64,000 nucleotides of DNA, taken from the NCBI GenBank assembly GCA_963781705.1, contig CAWAGP010000001.1, positions 868,001 through 932,000 of the forward strand. Direction: 5' to 3'. Positions 1 through 9,096 of the stretch are shown here, piece by piece. Source of the DNA: JALYGJ01 sp963781705. Lineage in GTDB: Bacteria > Chloroflexota > Limnocylindria > Limnocylindrales > CSP1-4. The position numbers and the translations under genes are program-made. The stretch's first letter is position 1. Each line of letters starts with the position of its first letter. The notes beneath the pieces are model-generated. The model had not been told where the DNA came from. It saw only the letters and a list, made by a program, of their open reading frames with translations, and ran no database searches.

Positions 1-497
1 TGAATGCTCGAGTCCTGATCGAGGCCAACCGGCAGGTCCACGCCGAGCGCGTTGATGAACGAGGTCACCGTCGTCTTGTCCTCACCTACGTCGACCAGGA
101 CGATCGTCGCCTGCTCGCCGAGCTGGGCCTGGTAGTTCTGCATCAGCGGCAGCTCGTCGGCGCACTGCGGGCACCACGTGGCCATGAAGTTGATCCACAG
201 CGGCTGGCCGGCATAGTCACGCGTGTCGAACAGGCTGCCGTCGGCGAGAGTGACCGTGAGGGCCGGCGCCGGCTGGCCCACGGCCACTTCGGCGGGCGTG
301 CCGGATGCCGGCGCGGGCGTGATCAGCGCCGGCGTCGGCGACTGCTGGGCTGGTTGACTGGGCAGCGGCGGAATGGTCGGGGGCGACGGCATGACGAGTA
401 CCGGCGACTCGCCAATGACGTTGGCAAACAGGAGGACGGTGAGCAGACCGCCGACGACGAGCGCTGCCAGCACACCGAGGAAGTCGGCTAGGCGCAT
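1..497 (-). CDS. Membrane-anchored thioredoxin-like (TlpA/ResA-type) protein, 3' end outside window
   Basis: The gene starts at ATG 497 and runs off the left edge, so 165 codons are visible. Residues about 5-27 form one hydrophobic anchor, followed by a Pro/Ala/Ser/Thr-rich spacer to about residue 70. A redoxin fold then begins, with the active-site signature WCPQC (Cys109 and Cys112) inside the stretch NFMATWCPQC. Proteins of this family sit on the outer face of the membrane and reduce or exchange disulfides, for example in cytochrome c maturation. The partner here is unknown. It is divergent from the sortase-like gene, with a TACATT hexamer at 506-511 eight bases before the ATG. Confidence 0.85.
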   Translation of the reverse strand, partial: MRLADFLGVLAALVVGGLLTVLLFANVIGESPVLVMPSPPTIPPLPSQPAQQSPTPALITPAPASGTPAEVAVGQPAPALTVTLADGSLFDTRDYAGQPLWINFMATWCPQCADELPLMQNYQAQLGEQATIVLVDVGEDKTTVTSFINALGVDLPVGLDQDSSI

Positions 498-537
498 GCC
501 CGCGGAATGTACTACGGCAATCGAAAGGGGGCTGCGC

Positions 538-543
538 TAGGAT
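538..543 (+). promoter_or_regulatory. -10-like element TAGGAT for the sortase-like gene
   Basis: TAGGAT ends ten bases before ATG 554, so the transcript would have almost no leader. I see no convincing -35. A divergent TACATT (506-511, minus strand) faces the thioredoxin-like gene. Confidence 0.4.
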
Positions 544-553
544 CGGCCGCCCG

Positions 554-1333
554 ATGCAGGCAATCGTCAGGCTGTTGGATCGTCTGGTGCCGACACTGCT
601 GCTGGCGTGCAGCGTTGGCCTGCTGACTGCTGGCCTGCTGCTGTACGCACCGTCTGCCTTCGGGGAGTGGCGAACGCCCCAGCCGTCACTGGGCGGCGGC
701 AATCCCCTCTTCGGAGCGGCGTCATCGTCGCCTGCGGGGACCGGTGCGTCGCCGCTGCCCGACGGCCCACCGGGCACCCCCTTTGATCTGACGCCCACAC
801 CCACGCCCGGCCCCGTGCCGTCAGGCGTTGCCGCACGCGCCCATGCGACGCGCATCGTCATCCCCGCGCAGGACATCGACCTGCCCGTCGTCGCCGGCGA
901 CCTGGAGCTGCCCGGCAACGTCGGCAACTATCCGTTGTGCGACGTCGCCATGTACCTGACCCAGTACGCGCAACCGGGCGAGACGGGTACCACGTATATC
1001 TATGCCCACGCACAGCACGGCATGTTCGCGCCGCTGCTCAAGGCGAGTGAGACTGACCAGGGCGCCGTCCTGGTCGGCGCGCTGGTCGAGGTCTACACCA
1101 GCGCCGACAGGCTGTATCTGTACCAGATCTCGGTCGTCAAGCAGCATGCGACGGACCTGTCGATCACCGACATCGCGGCCGGCCAGCAACAACTCGTGCT
1201 GCAGACCAGTGAGGGGGTCGCGGGCACCATCCCGAAGCTTCAGTTGGCCGCCCAGTTGATCGGCATCGTGCCCGCCGGCCATGGCGACGCCAACCCTGCG
1301 GCGCATCCGCGCGTGTGCCTGCCAGCGTCCTGA
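554..1333 (+). CDS. Sortase-fold membrane protein with Ser in place of the catalytic Cys
   Basis: The 259-residue protein has one N-terminal membrane segment (about residues 8-32), a Pro/Gly/Thr-rich linker to about 90, and a sortase-like beta-barrel domain. Core strands are recognisable: RIVIPAQDIDLPVV, then TYIYAHAQHGMFAPLL with the expected catalytic His at position 152. The strand that normally ends in the TLxTC motif reads LVLQTSEG, placing Ser219 where sortases have the nucleophilic Cys. The usual downstream Arg is also not obvious; a Lys lies in GTIPKLQL. Known sortases anchor surface proteins by transpeptidation. With these changes this protein may be inactive, a binding protein, or use another chemistry. 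The neighbour is a thioredoxin-like protein transcribed away from it. Confidence 0.75.
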   Translation: MQAIVRLLDRLVPTLLLACSVGLLTAGLLLYAPSAFGEWRTPQPSLGGGNPLFGAASSSPAGTGASPLPDGPPGTPFDLTPTPTPGPVPSGVAARAHATRIVIPAQDIDLPVVAGDLELPGNVGNYPLCDVAMYLTQYAQPGETGTTYIYAHAQHGMFAPLLKASETDQGAVLVGALVEVYTSADRLYLYQISVVKQHATDLSITDIAAGQQQLVLQTSEGVAGTIPKLQLAAQLIGIVPAGHGDANPAAHPRVCLPAS

Positions 1334-2398
1334 TCAGATCCAGCCGCGGCGTCGGAAGTAGAACCCGACCACGCCGGCAATCAGAATCGACGCCAGCGTC
1401 ACCAGCCAGAAGCCGGCGCCTTCCGCGAGCGTGAAGGCCGGGCCCGCCTCGCTCATGCCGAATATGCCGGCGGTGGCGGCGATGGTGGCCAGGATGACCG
1501 TTACGCCGGTCAGCCGCTTCATGATCTCGGACAGGTTGTTATTGATCTGCGAGAGATAGATGTCGAGCGTCGTGCTGACCAACTCGCGATAGGTGTCGAG
1601 CTCGTCGGTCAGCCGAATCAGGTGGTCGTAGACATCACGGAAGTAGATCGACCGTTCGGGGTTGATCAGCGCGACGTCGCGGTTGGTGAGCTGGTTGAAG
1701 ATCTCGCGCTGCGGATTGACGGCGTGGCGGATTGCCAGCAGGTCACGGCGCACGTCGAAGAGTCGCTCGACGATCTCGCGGTTCTGCACGCGGATGACCA
1801 ACTCCTCGAGCTCGTCGATCTCGTCACCGAGCTTGTCGAACACCGGGAAGTAGTCGTCGACCAACCAGTCGGCGATCTCCCACAGGATGTAGTCGGCGCC
1901 CTGCTCGAGATGCGCCCCGGCATCACGGCGCAGGAACGGCGCCTCGCGCAGTCCCATTCCGGGGTCGTGAACGGTGAGCAGGAAGCGCTCGCCGAGCACC
2001 ACGTCGAGCTCGTAGCTGGTGATGCCTTCGCCGTGCTTCAGGCCGAACATCACCAGGTGCAGGTGCTCGCCGGTCAGCTCGGCCTTGGCGCGCTGATTGC
2101 GTTCGAGGATGTCCTCGGTGACCAATGGGTGGAGATGGAAGGCGCTGGCGACTGCGGCGACGATCTCGCGCGACGCCGCTTCCAGGTCCACCCACACCCG
2201 GCCGTCAGGCACGCCGATGGCCGCCTGCAGTTCGGCCAGCGTGCTGATGGGCGAAACGCCGCCGGTCGGCGTCCAGCTGAGCCCCCACAGCGCGGCTGGA
2301 TCGGCCGTACTCGCGTCAGATGGCGACCGGTGCCTGCGGCGCCTGCTCGACCTCGCCAAGTTCGTCCTCGTCCCTCGCTGCCGGCGGCACCGTCGCAC
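1334..2398 (-). CDS. CorA-family divalent cation transporter (GMS instead of GMN)
   Basis: The protein is up to 354 residues with a long acidic, coiled cytoplasmic N-terminal part and two C-terminal membrane helices ending in FYFRRRGWI, the layout of CorA Mg2+/Co2+ channels. The loop after the first helix normally carries GMN; here it reads IFGMSEAGP, so Asn is replaced by Ser at about position 315. The first start codon at 2398 lies far inside the MFS gene and encodes an Arg-rich, non-homologous segment. TTG 2359, or a start nearer 2310, is more likely. It overlaps the end of the MFS gene, so the two are probably cotranscribed. Confidence 0.85.
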   Translation of the reverse strand: MRRCRRQRGTRTNLARSSRRRRHRSPSDASTADPAALWGLSWTPTGGVSPISTLAELQAAIGVPDGRVWVDLEAASREIVAAVASAFHLHPLVTEDILERNQRAKAELTGEHLHLVMFGLKHGEGITSYELDVVLGERFLLTVHDPGMGLREAPFLRRDAGAHLEQGADYILWEIADWLVDDYFPVFDKLGDEIDELEELVIRVQNREIVERLFDVRRDLLAIRHAVNPQREIFNQLTNRDVALINPERSIYFRDVYDHLIRLTDELDTYRELVSTTLDIYLSQINNNLSEIMKRLTGVTVILATIAATAGIFGMSEAGPAFTLAEGAGFWLVTLASILIAGVVGFYFRRRGWI

Positions 2399-3896
2399 GT
2401 GGACGGTTGCGCATTGCGAGCGTAGGCAGTATCGCGACTGCCGTCACGGCCGCAGCGACAACGAACAGTGTGCTCAGGATGTCGGCCGCCTGCCCCGCCG
2501 CCCAGCGCTCGAGCGCGTCGACCACGAGGTAGTCCTGGAGCGGCCGGCCGCGCAGCGCGGCGGGCAGGATCGCGTCACGTGCCGACTGGTCGGTGAGCAC
2601 CGCGCTGAGCGCTTCGATGCGGTTCGAGCCGAGCACGGTCAGCGCGGCGAGGCCGACACCCATGCCGAGCATGCGCGCCACCGTGAGTGCCGCCGATCCG
2701 ACGCCGAACGCGCGCCGGCCGAGCGCCTCAAGTGAACCGGTCGTGCGCGCCGTCACGGTCACGCCGAATCCGGCACCGAACAGCGCCAGGCCGACGCACA
2801 GCACGGCCAGGTCGGTGTCCGGACCTGCGGTCGAGACCACCAGCAGGCCGACGATCTCGGCCAGCAGCCCGGCCAGGCTGGGCAGCATCACGCCCAACGG
2901 GCGCACCAGGTAACCGGCCCCGAGCGCACCAATCGCCGTGGCACCAGCCAAGGCTCCGAGGGCAATCTGCTGCTCGCCCGCGCCCGCGTAGCGCACGCGA
3001 TCGACGAAGACCGCTGCGCCGACCACGGCGGTGGCAAACGAATAGCCGGTCAACAGGCTCATGAGCACGGCGCCGGTGAAGGTCCGGTCGCGAAAGTAGC
3101 GCACGTCCAGGAATGGGTCGCGCGACCTGGCGAACCACGCCAGCGCGGCGACAAGGCAGACGGCGGAAGCACCGGCCGCGACCAACGGGTCGATCGCGGC
3201 GTCAGCGCCGATCAGCGTAATGGCGAGTAGCCCAAGGCCGACACCGCCGGTGAACAGGGCCGCACCGACGACATCGAGCCCACCGGCCCGGCGCGGCATC
3301 GACCAATTGCGGGCGGCGGCCCACGTGTACAGACCGGCCAGCACAGCAAACGGCGCACACAGGTAGAAGATCCAGCGCCAACTCGGCGCTACCAGGGCGC
3401 CACCGCTGATCTGAAACGTCCCGATGATGGTGGCACCGATGAACGGACCGGCGGCCATGCCCAGGAAGGACAACGCGCCCACGACACCGATGGCGCGGGC
3501 ACGGCCGTGGCCTTCGAACAGATGCCCGGCGGCGGCCGTGGCGAGCGGGAAGATGGCGCCCGCGCCCGCGCCCTGCACGATTCGCCCGGCGATCAGCCAG
3601 TCGAGACTCTGTGCACTGCCGGCGACGAGCGAGCCGATGGCGAATGCGGCCAGGCTCAGGCCGTAGAGCGCGGGCAGGCTGTAGCGATCGGCGGCCCGCC
3701 CGGCGAGCGGCATGACCGCGACATAGGCGACCAGGTAGCCATTGATGATCCACGATGCGTGGCGCAGTTGCGTCCAGTCGGTCAGCGAGGACAGGATCTG
3801 CGGCAGCGCGACCGCGGTGACCATCAACTCGATGCCGACCAGGAACACGCCGAGTCCTAGGGCCACGAGCACGATCAGCCGGGCGTTGCGCGACAT
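2316..3896 (-). CDS. MFS multidrug-type efflux transporter (EmrB/QacA-like, about 14 TM)
   Basis: About 527 residues are almost entirely hydrophobic, with about 14 predicted membrane helices, fitting the drug:proton antiporter DHA2 group. Recognisable motifs include PLAGRAADRYSLPALYG (MFS motif A) and GAIFPLATAA with GALSFLGMAAGPFIGA in the fifth helix region (motif C-like). I chose ATG 3896 over the GTG two codons upstream. A GATACT hexamer lies eight bases before it. The gene is divergent from an ArsR-family regulator across a short AT-rich intergenic region, which suggests the regulator controls it. Substrate cannot be told from sequence. The C-terminus is a short polar tail overlapping the CorA gene. 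Confidence 0.9.
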   Translation of the reverse strand: MSRNARLIVLVALGLGVFLVGIELMVTAVALPQILSSLTDWTQLRHASWIINGYLVAYVAVMPLAGRAADRYSLPALYGLSLAAFAIGSLVAGSAQSLDWLIAGRIVQGAGAGAIFPLATAAAGHLFEGHGRARAIGVVGALSFLGMAAGPFIGATIIGTFQISGGALVAPSWRWIFYLCAPFAVLAGLYTWAAARNWSMPRRAGGLDVVGAALFTGGVGLGLLAITLIGADAAIDPLVAAGASAVCLVAALAWFARSRDPFLDVRYFRDRTFTGAVLMSLLTGYSFATAVVGAAVFVDRVRYAGAGEQQIALGALAGATAIGALGAGYLVRPLGVMLPSLAGLLAEIVGLLVVSTAGPDTDLAVLCVGLALFGAGFGVTVTARTTGSLEALGRRAFGVGSAALTVARMLGMGVGLAALTVLGSNRIEALSAVLTDQSARDAILPAALRGRPLQDYLVVDALERWAAGQAADILSTLFVVAAAVTAVAILPTLAMRNRPRATVPPAARDEDELGEVEQAPQAPVAI

Positions 3897-3948
3897 CGTC
3901 ACCGAGTATCCACCGCGGAGGCTTGACGAGGCTCGCTCGGCGTGATTA

Positions 3949-3968
3949 ATATCAATGGCCGTTTATAT
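3949..3968. promoter_or_regulatory. AT-rich 7-6-7 inverted repeat, probable ArsR operator
   Basis: ATATCAA, six bases, then TTTATAT: 6 of 7 positions pair. It stands out as AT-rich in a very GC-rich region between the divergent MFS and ArsR genes. On the plus strand TTGACG (3923-3928) and TAATAT (3947-3952) form a plausible sigma-70-type promoter with 18-base spacing, and the repeat overlaps this -10. ArsR/SmtB repressors typically bind such AT-rich imperfect palindromes over promoters. Confidence 0.6.
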
Positions 3969-4017
3969 ATCGGCGGCGCCCCAGTGCGCTGCTGCAGCCG
4001 GACCAGACAGGATCGAC

Positions 4018-4350
4018 GTGCCTTCACCCGCTCACCTTCGTTCGACCATCGCCGCCATCGCCTCACCTCCCGATGATCTGCGGGAGCTGCGCGCGTTCCA
4101 CAAGGCGCTGGCCGACACGTCGCGACTGCGCATCCTGCACCGCCTGTCATCCGGTGCGGCAACGGTCACCGAGCTCACCACTCACGTCGACCTGTCACAG
4201 CCGCTGGTGTCCTGGCATCTGCGGCGACTGGAGTTGGCCGGTGTCATCGACATGCGCCGCAACGGTCGCGAAGTGATCTGCTCGTTGCGCCGCGAGGCAC
4301 TCGATCGCTTCCGCGCCCGCGAGCGCGAGCTCCTCGGTCTCGCCGGCTGA
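4018..4350 (+). CDS. ArsR-family winged-helix transcriptional regulator
   Basis: The protein of about 110 residues has the ArsR winged helix: LRAFHKALADTSRLRILHRL, then VTELTTHVDLSQPLVSWHLRRLELAGVI as the helix-turn-helix and VICSLRREAL as the wing. No Cys pair is present in the recognition helix, so a classical arsenic or metal site of the ELCVCDL type is absent. An ATG at 3955 would lengthen the protein, but it falls inside the putative operator and adds a non-conserved segment, so GTG 4018 is preferred. Its stop overlaps the start of the next gene (TGATG), coupling it to the phospholipid cluster. It likely represses the divergent MFS gene and itself. Confidence 0.88.
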   Translation: MPSPAHLRSTIAAIASPPDDLRELRAFHKALADTSRLRILHRLSSGAATVTELTTHVDLSQPLVSWHLRRLELAGVIDMRRNGREVICSLRREALDRFRARERELLGLAG

Positions 4351-5033
4351 TGGCGATGATCTCCAATTCGTTCCGGTCGCGCGTGCGGACGAGCATCGAA
4401 CAGCCCGCCGGGCGCGTCTTTAGCCGGCTCGGCCTCACGCCCAACGCGCTGACCCTGATCGGGTTCGGCATCGCGGTCGTGGCCGGCTTCGCCGCGGCCG
4501 GCCAGGCCTGGCTCGCGGCCGGCCTGCTGGTCGCCTTTGGTGCCGTCTTCGACCTGTTCGACGGTGCGGTGGCGCGCGCAACCAACAGGACCAGTCGATT
4601 CGGAGCCTTTCTTGACAGCACGATGGACCGTGCCGGCGAGGCCGTGGTCTACATCGGTATCGGCGTAGGCGCGGTCTCGTTCGGGGGGGCCTACTTCGTC
4701 GCGATAGTCGCCATGCTCGCGATGGCTTCGGCGTTCATGGTCAGCTATGCGCGCGCGAAATCGGAAAGCCTGGGGTTCGGTTCAGGAGCTGGGATAGCAA
4801 ACATAGGCCTCGCGCCGCGCGAGATTCGCACGGTAATCATCGTGGCCGGGCTTGTCATCGCCGGTAACGGTCCACTCCTGCGTCAGGAGATTGATGGGTT
4901 GCAGACCGTACTGCCGGCAGGCACCGCCCTGCTCGTAACGCTCACCGTGATCGCGGTACTCGCAACCATCACCACCATCCAACGAATTCTCTTCGTCTAC
5001 CGCCAATCCAAGGCACAGGAGGACAGTCACTAA
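4350..5033 (+). CDS. CDP-alcohol phosphatidyltransferase, likely phosphatidylinositol-phosphate synthase
   Basis: The full CDP-alcohol transferase signature is present: Asp68, Asp71, Gly72, Ala75, Arg76, Gly85, Asp89 and Asp93 in the D-x2-DG-x2-AR-x8-G-x3-D-x3-D pattern. About six membrane helices follow the family layout. In actinobacteria the homologous enzyme joins CDP-diacylglycerol to inositol 3-phosphate at the inner face of the membrane. The next gene encodes inositol-3-phosphate synthase, three bases downstream, which strongly favours this substrate over glycerol 3-phosphate. It overlaps the ArsR stop by one base and appears translationally coupled. Confidence 0.85.
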   Translation: MAMISNSFRSRVRTSIEQPAGRVFSRLGLTPNALTLIGFGIAVVAGFAAAGQAWLAAGLLVAFGAVFDLFDGAVARATNRTSRFGAFLDSTMDRAGEAVVYIGIGVGAVSFGGAYFVAIVAMLAMASAFMVSYARAKSESLGFGSGAGIANIGLAPREIRTVIIVAGLVIAGNGPLLRQEIDGLQTVLPAGTALLVTLTVIAVLATITTIQRILFVYRQSKAQEDSH

Positions 5034-5036
5034 GCC

Positions 5037-6278
<1,242 letters not shown>

Positions 6279-6405
6279 GCGACACGCGACAGGCGTTCGG
6301 CACCGTCCCCTGGGAGGTAACGGCCTGAGCGATACGGGCAGCGGTGTCGGTTATGCACCACATCGGCGCGACGCGACCGTCCGCGGCGGTCGCGTCAGCC
6401 GCGCA

Positions 6406-7353
6406 GTGCGGCGTGCGCGGGAACATTCCGCGGTGCGCGGCTACCGAGCAGCGGCGGCGGCGATCTCGCGCGTGCCGGTCCAGCTGACACGGCCGATCGG
6501 CCGTGCCGTGTTCGTCGGCAGCTATTACGCGTGGCCGGCCAAGCGCCGCATCATCCTGTCCAACGCCAGTCACGTGCTCGGCCTGCCGGCCGGTGATCGC
6601 CGCGTACGCCATCTGGCGCGGCGCATCTATGCCAGCTATGCGCACATGATCATCGACCTGATGCGCCTGCCGTCGCGCCCCGCAGACGAGCCGACGCGCC
6701 TGGTGCACTCGGACGGCGAGCGCGGCGAGGATTCTTTCGTGCGGCTGTTCGAGCAGCTGCGCTCGCAGGGCCGCGGCCTGATCGCCGTGTCGGCCCACAT
6801 CGGCAGCATCGACCTGCTGGCCGGCGCCATCGCGCTGCGTGGCCTGCCCACCTACGGCCTGGCCGACGACACCGCGTACCCGGAACTATTCGACGAGTTG
6901 AACGCGCAGCGTCGCCGCTGGGGAGTCGCGATCATCCCCTGGCGCAACCTGCGCCGCGTCTTTCACGTGCTGCGTCAGCCGGCCATTCTGGGGCTGGTAG
7001 TCGACTGGGGCTACCGGGCCGACGGAGTACCGGTGCGCCTGTTCGGCGAGTGGACCGCCCTGCCCGCCGGGCCGGCCATGCTCGCCGGCCGCACGAGGGC
7101 CGTGATCGTGCCCGTCGTCTGTCGCGCCCTGCCTGACGGAACGTACCGGGCGAGTCACTACGACCCGATCGAGGTCGCCGACGCGAGCGAGGCCGAGATA
7201 CAGCGCGCCACCCAGGAGATCGCCGACGCCCTCGAGGACATGGTCGCCACCGCGCCGGAGCAATGGTTCACGTTCAAGCCGGTCTGGCCGGAATCGGCCG
7301 CCGAGAAGCAGGCCCTCGCCCAGCGCGTCGCCGCCCAGGAAGGCACATCGTGA
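6406..7353 (+). CDS. Lysophospholipid-type acyltransferase (LpxL/PatA-like), first copy
   Basis: The protein of at least 315 residues belongs to the LpxL/HtrB acyltransferase family, which includes the enzyme acylating phosphatidylinositol mannosides. The HX4D catalytic motif is visible as AHIGSID (His131, Asp136 from GTG 6406), followed by the substrate-binding stretch VVDWGYRADGVPVRLFGE and the end motif PEQWFTFKPVWP. The start is uncertain: GTG 6406 lacks a ribosome site, whereas a GGGAGGT at 6312-6318 lies just before an in-frame CTG at 6325. It is followed by a second family member that overlaps it by four bases. Confidence 0.88.
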   Translation: MRRAREHSAVRGYRAAAAAISRVPVQLTRPIGRAVFVGSYYAWPAKRRIILSNASHVLGLPAGDRRVRHLARRIYASYAHMIIDLMRLPSRPADEPTRLVHSDGERGEDSFVRLFEQLRSQGRGLIAVSAHIGSIDLLAGAIALRGLPTYGLADDTAYPELFDELNAQRRRWGVAIIPWRNLRRVFHVLRQPAILGLVVDWGYRADGVPVRLFGEWTALPAGPAMLAGRTRAVIVPVVCRALPDGTYRASHYDPIEVADASEAEIQRATQEIADALEDMVATAPEQWFTFKPVWPESAAEKQALAQRVAAQEGTS

Positions 7354-8336
7354 GTGCCATCTCAACGGCCACCACGCCCAAGCCGGCGCGGACCGTGAGT
7401 GGTCGCTTGAAGGTCGGCGCGATACGCGTCATCAGCGCCGTGCTGCGCCACGTTCCCGACGGCATCCTGCATCCGCTCGCGCAGCGCGCCGGCGTGTTGC
7501 TCTACGTCGCCCAACCGCGGCGGCGGCGGCTGGTGCGCGACAACCTGCGCCGCGTATGCGGATACCTAGCCCTCAACAACATGGCCACCGAACATGTCGC
7601 CGCCGCCGCCACCGACACGCGCGCCCTGGAGCGGATGGTGCGCGCGGCTTTTGGACACTACCTGCGCTCTTATCTCGAAGGCGCCACCCTGTCGCGCTAC
7701 GGGTCGCCTGCCGCACTCGATCGCGTAGCACCAGACGACCAGGCACTGGCCGACGCGGTGTTCGGGCCGGCCCAGTCGGGCCATGCGCTGATCCTCGTCG
7801 GCATGCACTTCGGCGCCGTCGAGATCCCGGCTTTGTGGGCCACGCGGCGGCTGGGGCTGACGATCACCGCGCCAATGGAGACGGTCAGTGATGTGGCGGC
7901 CCAGGCCTACTTCACGAGTACGCGTCGCGCGACCGGGCTGAATGTCGTCCCACTCGAGGGCGCTGCGGCCGCCCTCCGCCACGAACTGGCCGACGGTCAC
8001 ACCGTCGCGTTGGTGGCCGACCGGCCGTTGGCCGGCACGGGCACCCCGGTCGAGCTCTTCGGTGCGGCGGCCCGGTTGCCGCTCGGGCCCGCTGTTCTGG
8101 CCCTGGAAACAGGGGCGCCAGCCTGTCTCGTCGCCATCCGGCGCACGGGACCGGGCGTTTATCGCGGCCGACTCGAGCCGATCGAGTTGCCGGATAACGG
8201 CACGCGGCACGAACGTCTGACCAGCTTCCTAGCCGCCACTGCACGCGCGTTCGAGCGGGCCGTGGCGGACGCACCCGAGCAGTGGTGGACGATGTTCTTC
8301 CCGATCTGGAAAGGCGCTCCGGATGCCGATGACTGA
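7350..8336 (+). CDS. Lysophospholipid-type acyltransferase (LpxL/PatA-like), second copy
   Basis: GTG 7350 is preferred as start because it overlaps the previous stop (GTGA) and has AGGAAGG at 7337-7343. The 328-residue protein carries the acyltransferase motif as HX4E (GMHFGAVE, His153 and Glu158), with PEQWWTMFFPIW at the end. The two adjacent family members differ considerably and probably add different acyl chains, or act on different positions of the glycosylated phosphoinositide made by this cluster. The HX4E variant still has an acidic residue at the catalytic position. Confidence 0.87.
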   Translation: MSAISTATTPKPARTVSGRLKVGAIRVISAVLRHVPDGILHPLAQRAGVLLYVAQPRRRRLVRDNLRRVCGYLALNNMATEHVAAAATDTRALERMVRAAFGHYLRSYLEGATLSRYGSPAALDRVAPDDQALADAVFGPAQSGHALILVGMHFGAVEIPALWATRRLGLTITAPMETVSDVAAQAYFTSTRRATGLNVVPLEGAAAALRHELADGHTVALVADRPLAGTGTPVELFGAAARLPLGPAVLALETGAPACLVAIRRTGPGVYRGRLEPIELPDNGTRHERLTSFLAATARAFERAVADAPEQWWTMFFPIWKGAPDADD

Positions 8337-9096
8337 CGAGCGCGGCGGGCGGGCCGACATGCACATCCACACGCTCGCGTCAGACGGCGTGTCGAGCGTC
8401 GACGAGGTCCTGCGCGCTGCCGTGCGGCGCGGCCTCGACGTCATCGCCATCGCCGACCATGAGCGCATCGACGCGGCCCAGGCGGCCCGCGAGATGTGCC
8501 TGGCGCGCGGCTTGCCACTCGAGGTGATCGTCGGCGAGGAGATCACCACCCGGGGCGGCCACCTGGTCGGGCTGTTCCTCAAGGAGCGCATCAAGCCGTG
8601 GGGATCTCTGCGGGCGAGCGTGGCGCGCGTGCACGAGCAAGGCGGCCTGGCGATCATCGCCCACCCGCTGGTGCCCTATCCGCTGTGCGCCAGCGCACGA
8701 TCGATCCGGCGACTGGTCAACGAGGCCGACCCGATCTTCCACCCCGATGCAATCGAGGCCTTCAACCCGACGACGGCGCGCATGCCGTGGTCACGCGCGG
8801 TGCCCGCCTTCGCGGCCGAACTCGGTTTGACGGCCGTGGCCGCCAGCGACGCTCATCGCGCGAGTGACGTGGGCCAGGCGATCACGCTGTTCGCGGGCAA
8901 GAATGCCGCCGATCTGCGCAGGGCGATCGAGAACGGCGAGACGGATTGGCAGGGAAGTGCCCACACGTGGCGCAAGCAATTGGCGATGTTCGGCGCGCAG
9001 CAAGGCAAGAACGCCCGCGCCGTGCGCGACACCGTCCGCCACCGCGTGCTCCGGACAGGCACCGGCCGTGACCTGGGCTATCCGGTCAAGCGATGA
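8323..9096 (+). CDS. PHP-domain metal-dependent phosphoesterase
   Basis: The protein is 257 residues from ATG 8323; ATG 8329 is also possible. PHP metal-binding motifs are visible in order: DMHIHTLASDG, IAIADHERIDA, GEEITTRGGHLVGLF, IIAHPLVPYP and AASDAHRASDVG. PHP enzymes hydrolyse phosphate esters with two or three metal ions. In this cluster a role in removing phosphate from an inositol-phosphate lipid precursor, or in recycling, is plausible but unproven. The gene overlaps its upstream neighbour by 14 bases and its downstream neighbour by four. Confidence 0.85.
   Translation: MPMTDERGGRADMHIHTLASDGVSSVDEVLRAAVRRGLDVIAIADHERIDAAQAAREMCLARGLPLEVIVGEEITTRGGHLVGLFLKERIKPWGSLRASVARVHEQGGLAIIAHPLVPYPLCASARSIRRLVNEADPIFHPDAIEAFNPTTARMPWSRAVPAFAAELGLTAVAASDAHRASDVGQAITLFAGKNAADLRRAIENGETDWQGSAHTWRKQLAMFGAQQGKNARAVRDTVRHRVLRTGTGRDLGYPVKR

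Noticed and set aside
217..927. Long minus-strand open frame over the thioredoxin-like and sortase-like genes
   Set aside because: It is rich in Arg/Pro/Ala with no family motif and lies antisense to a well-supported gene; a high-GC shadow frame.
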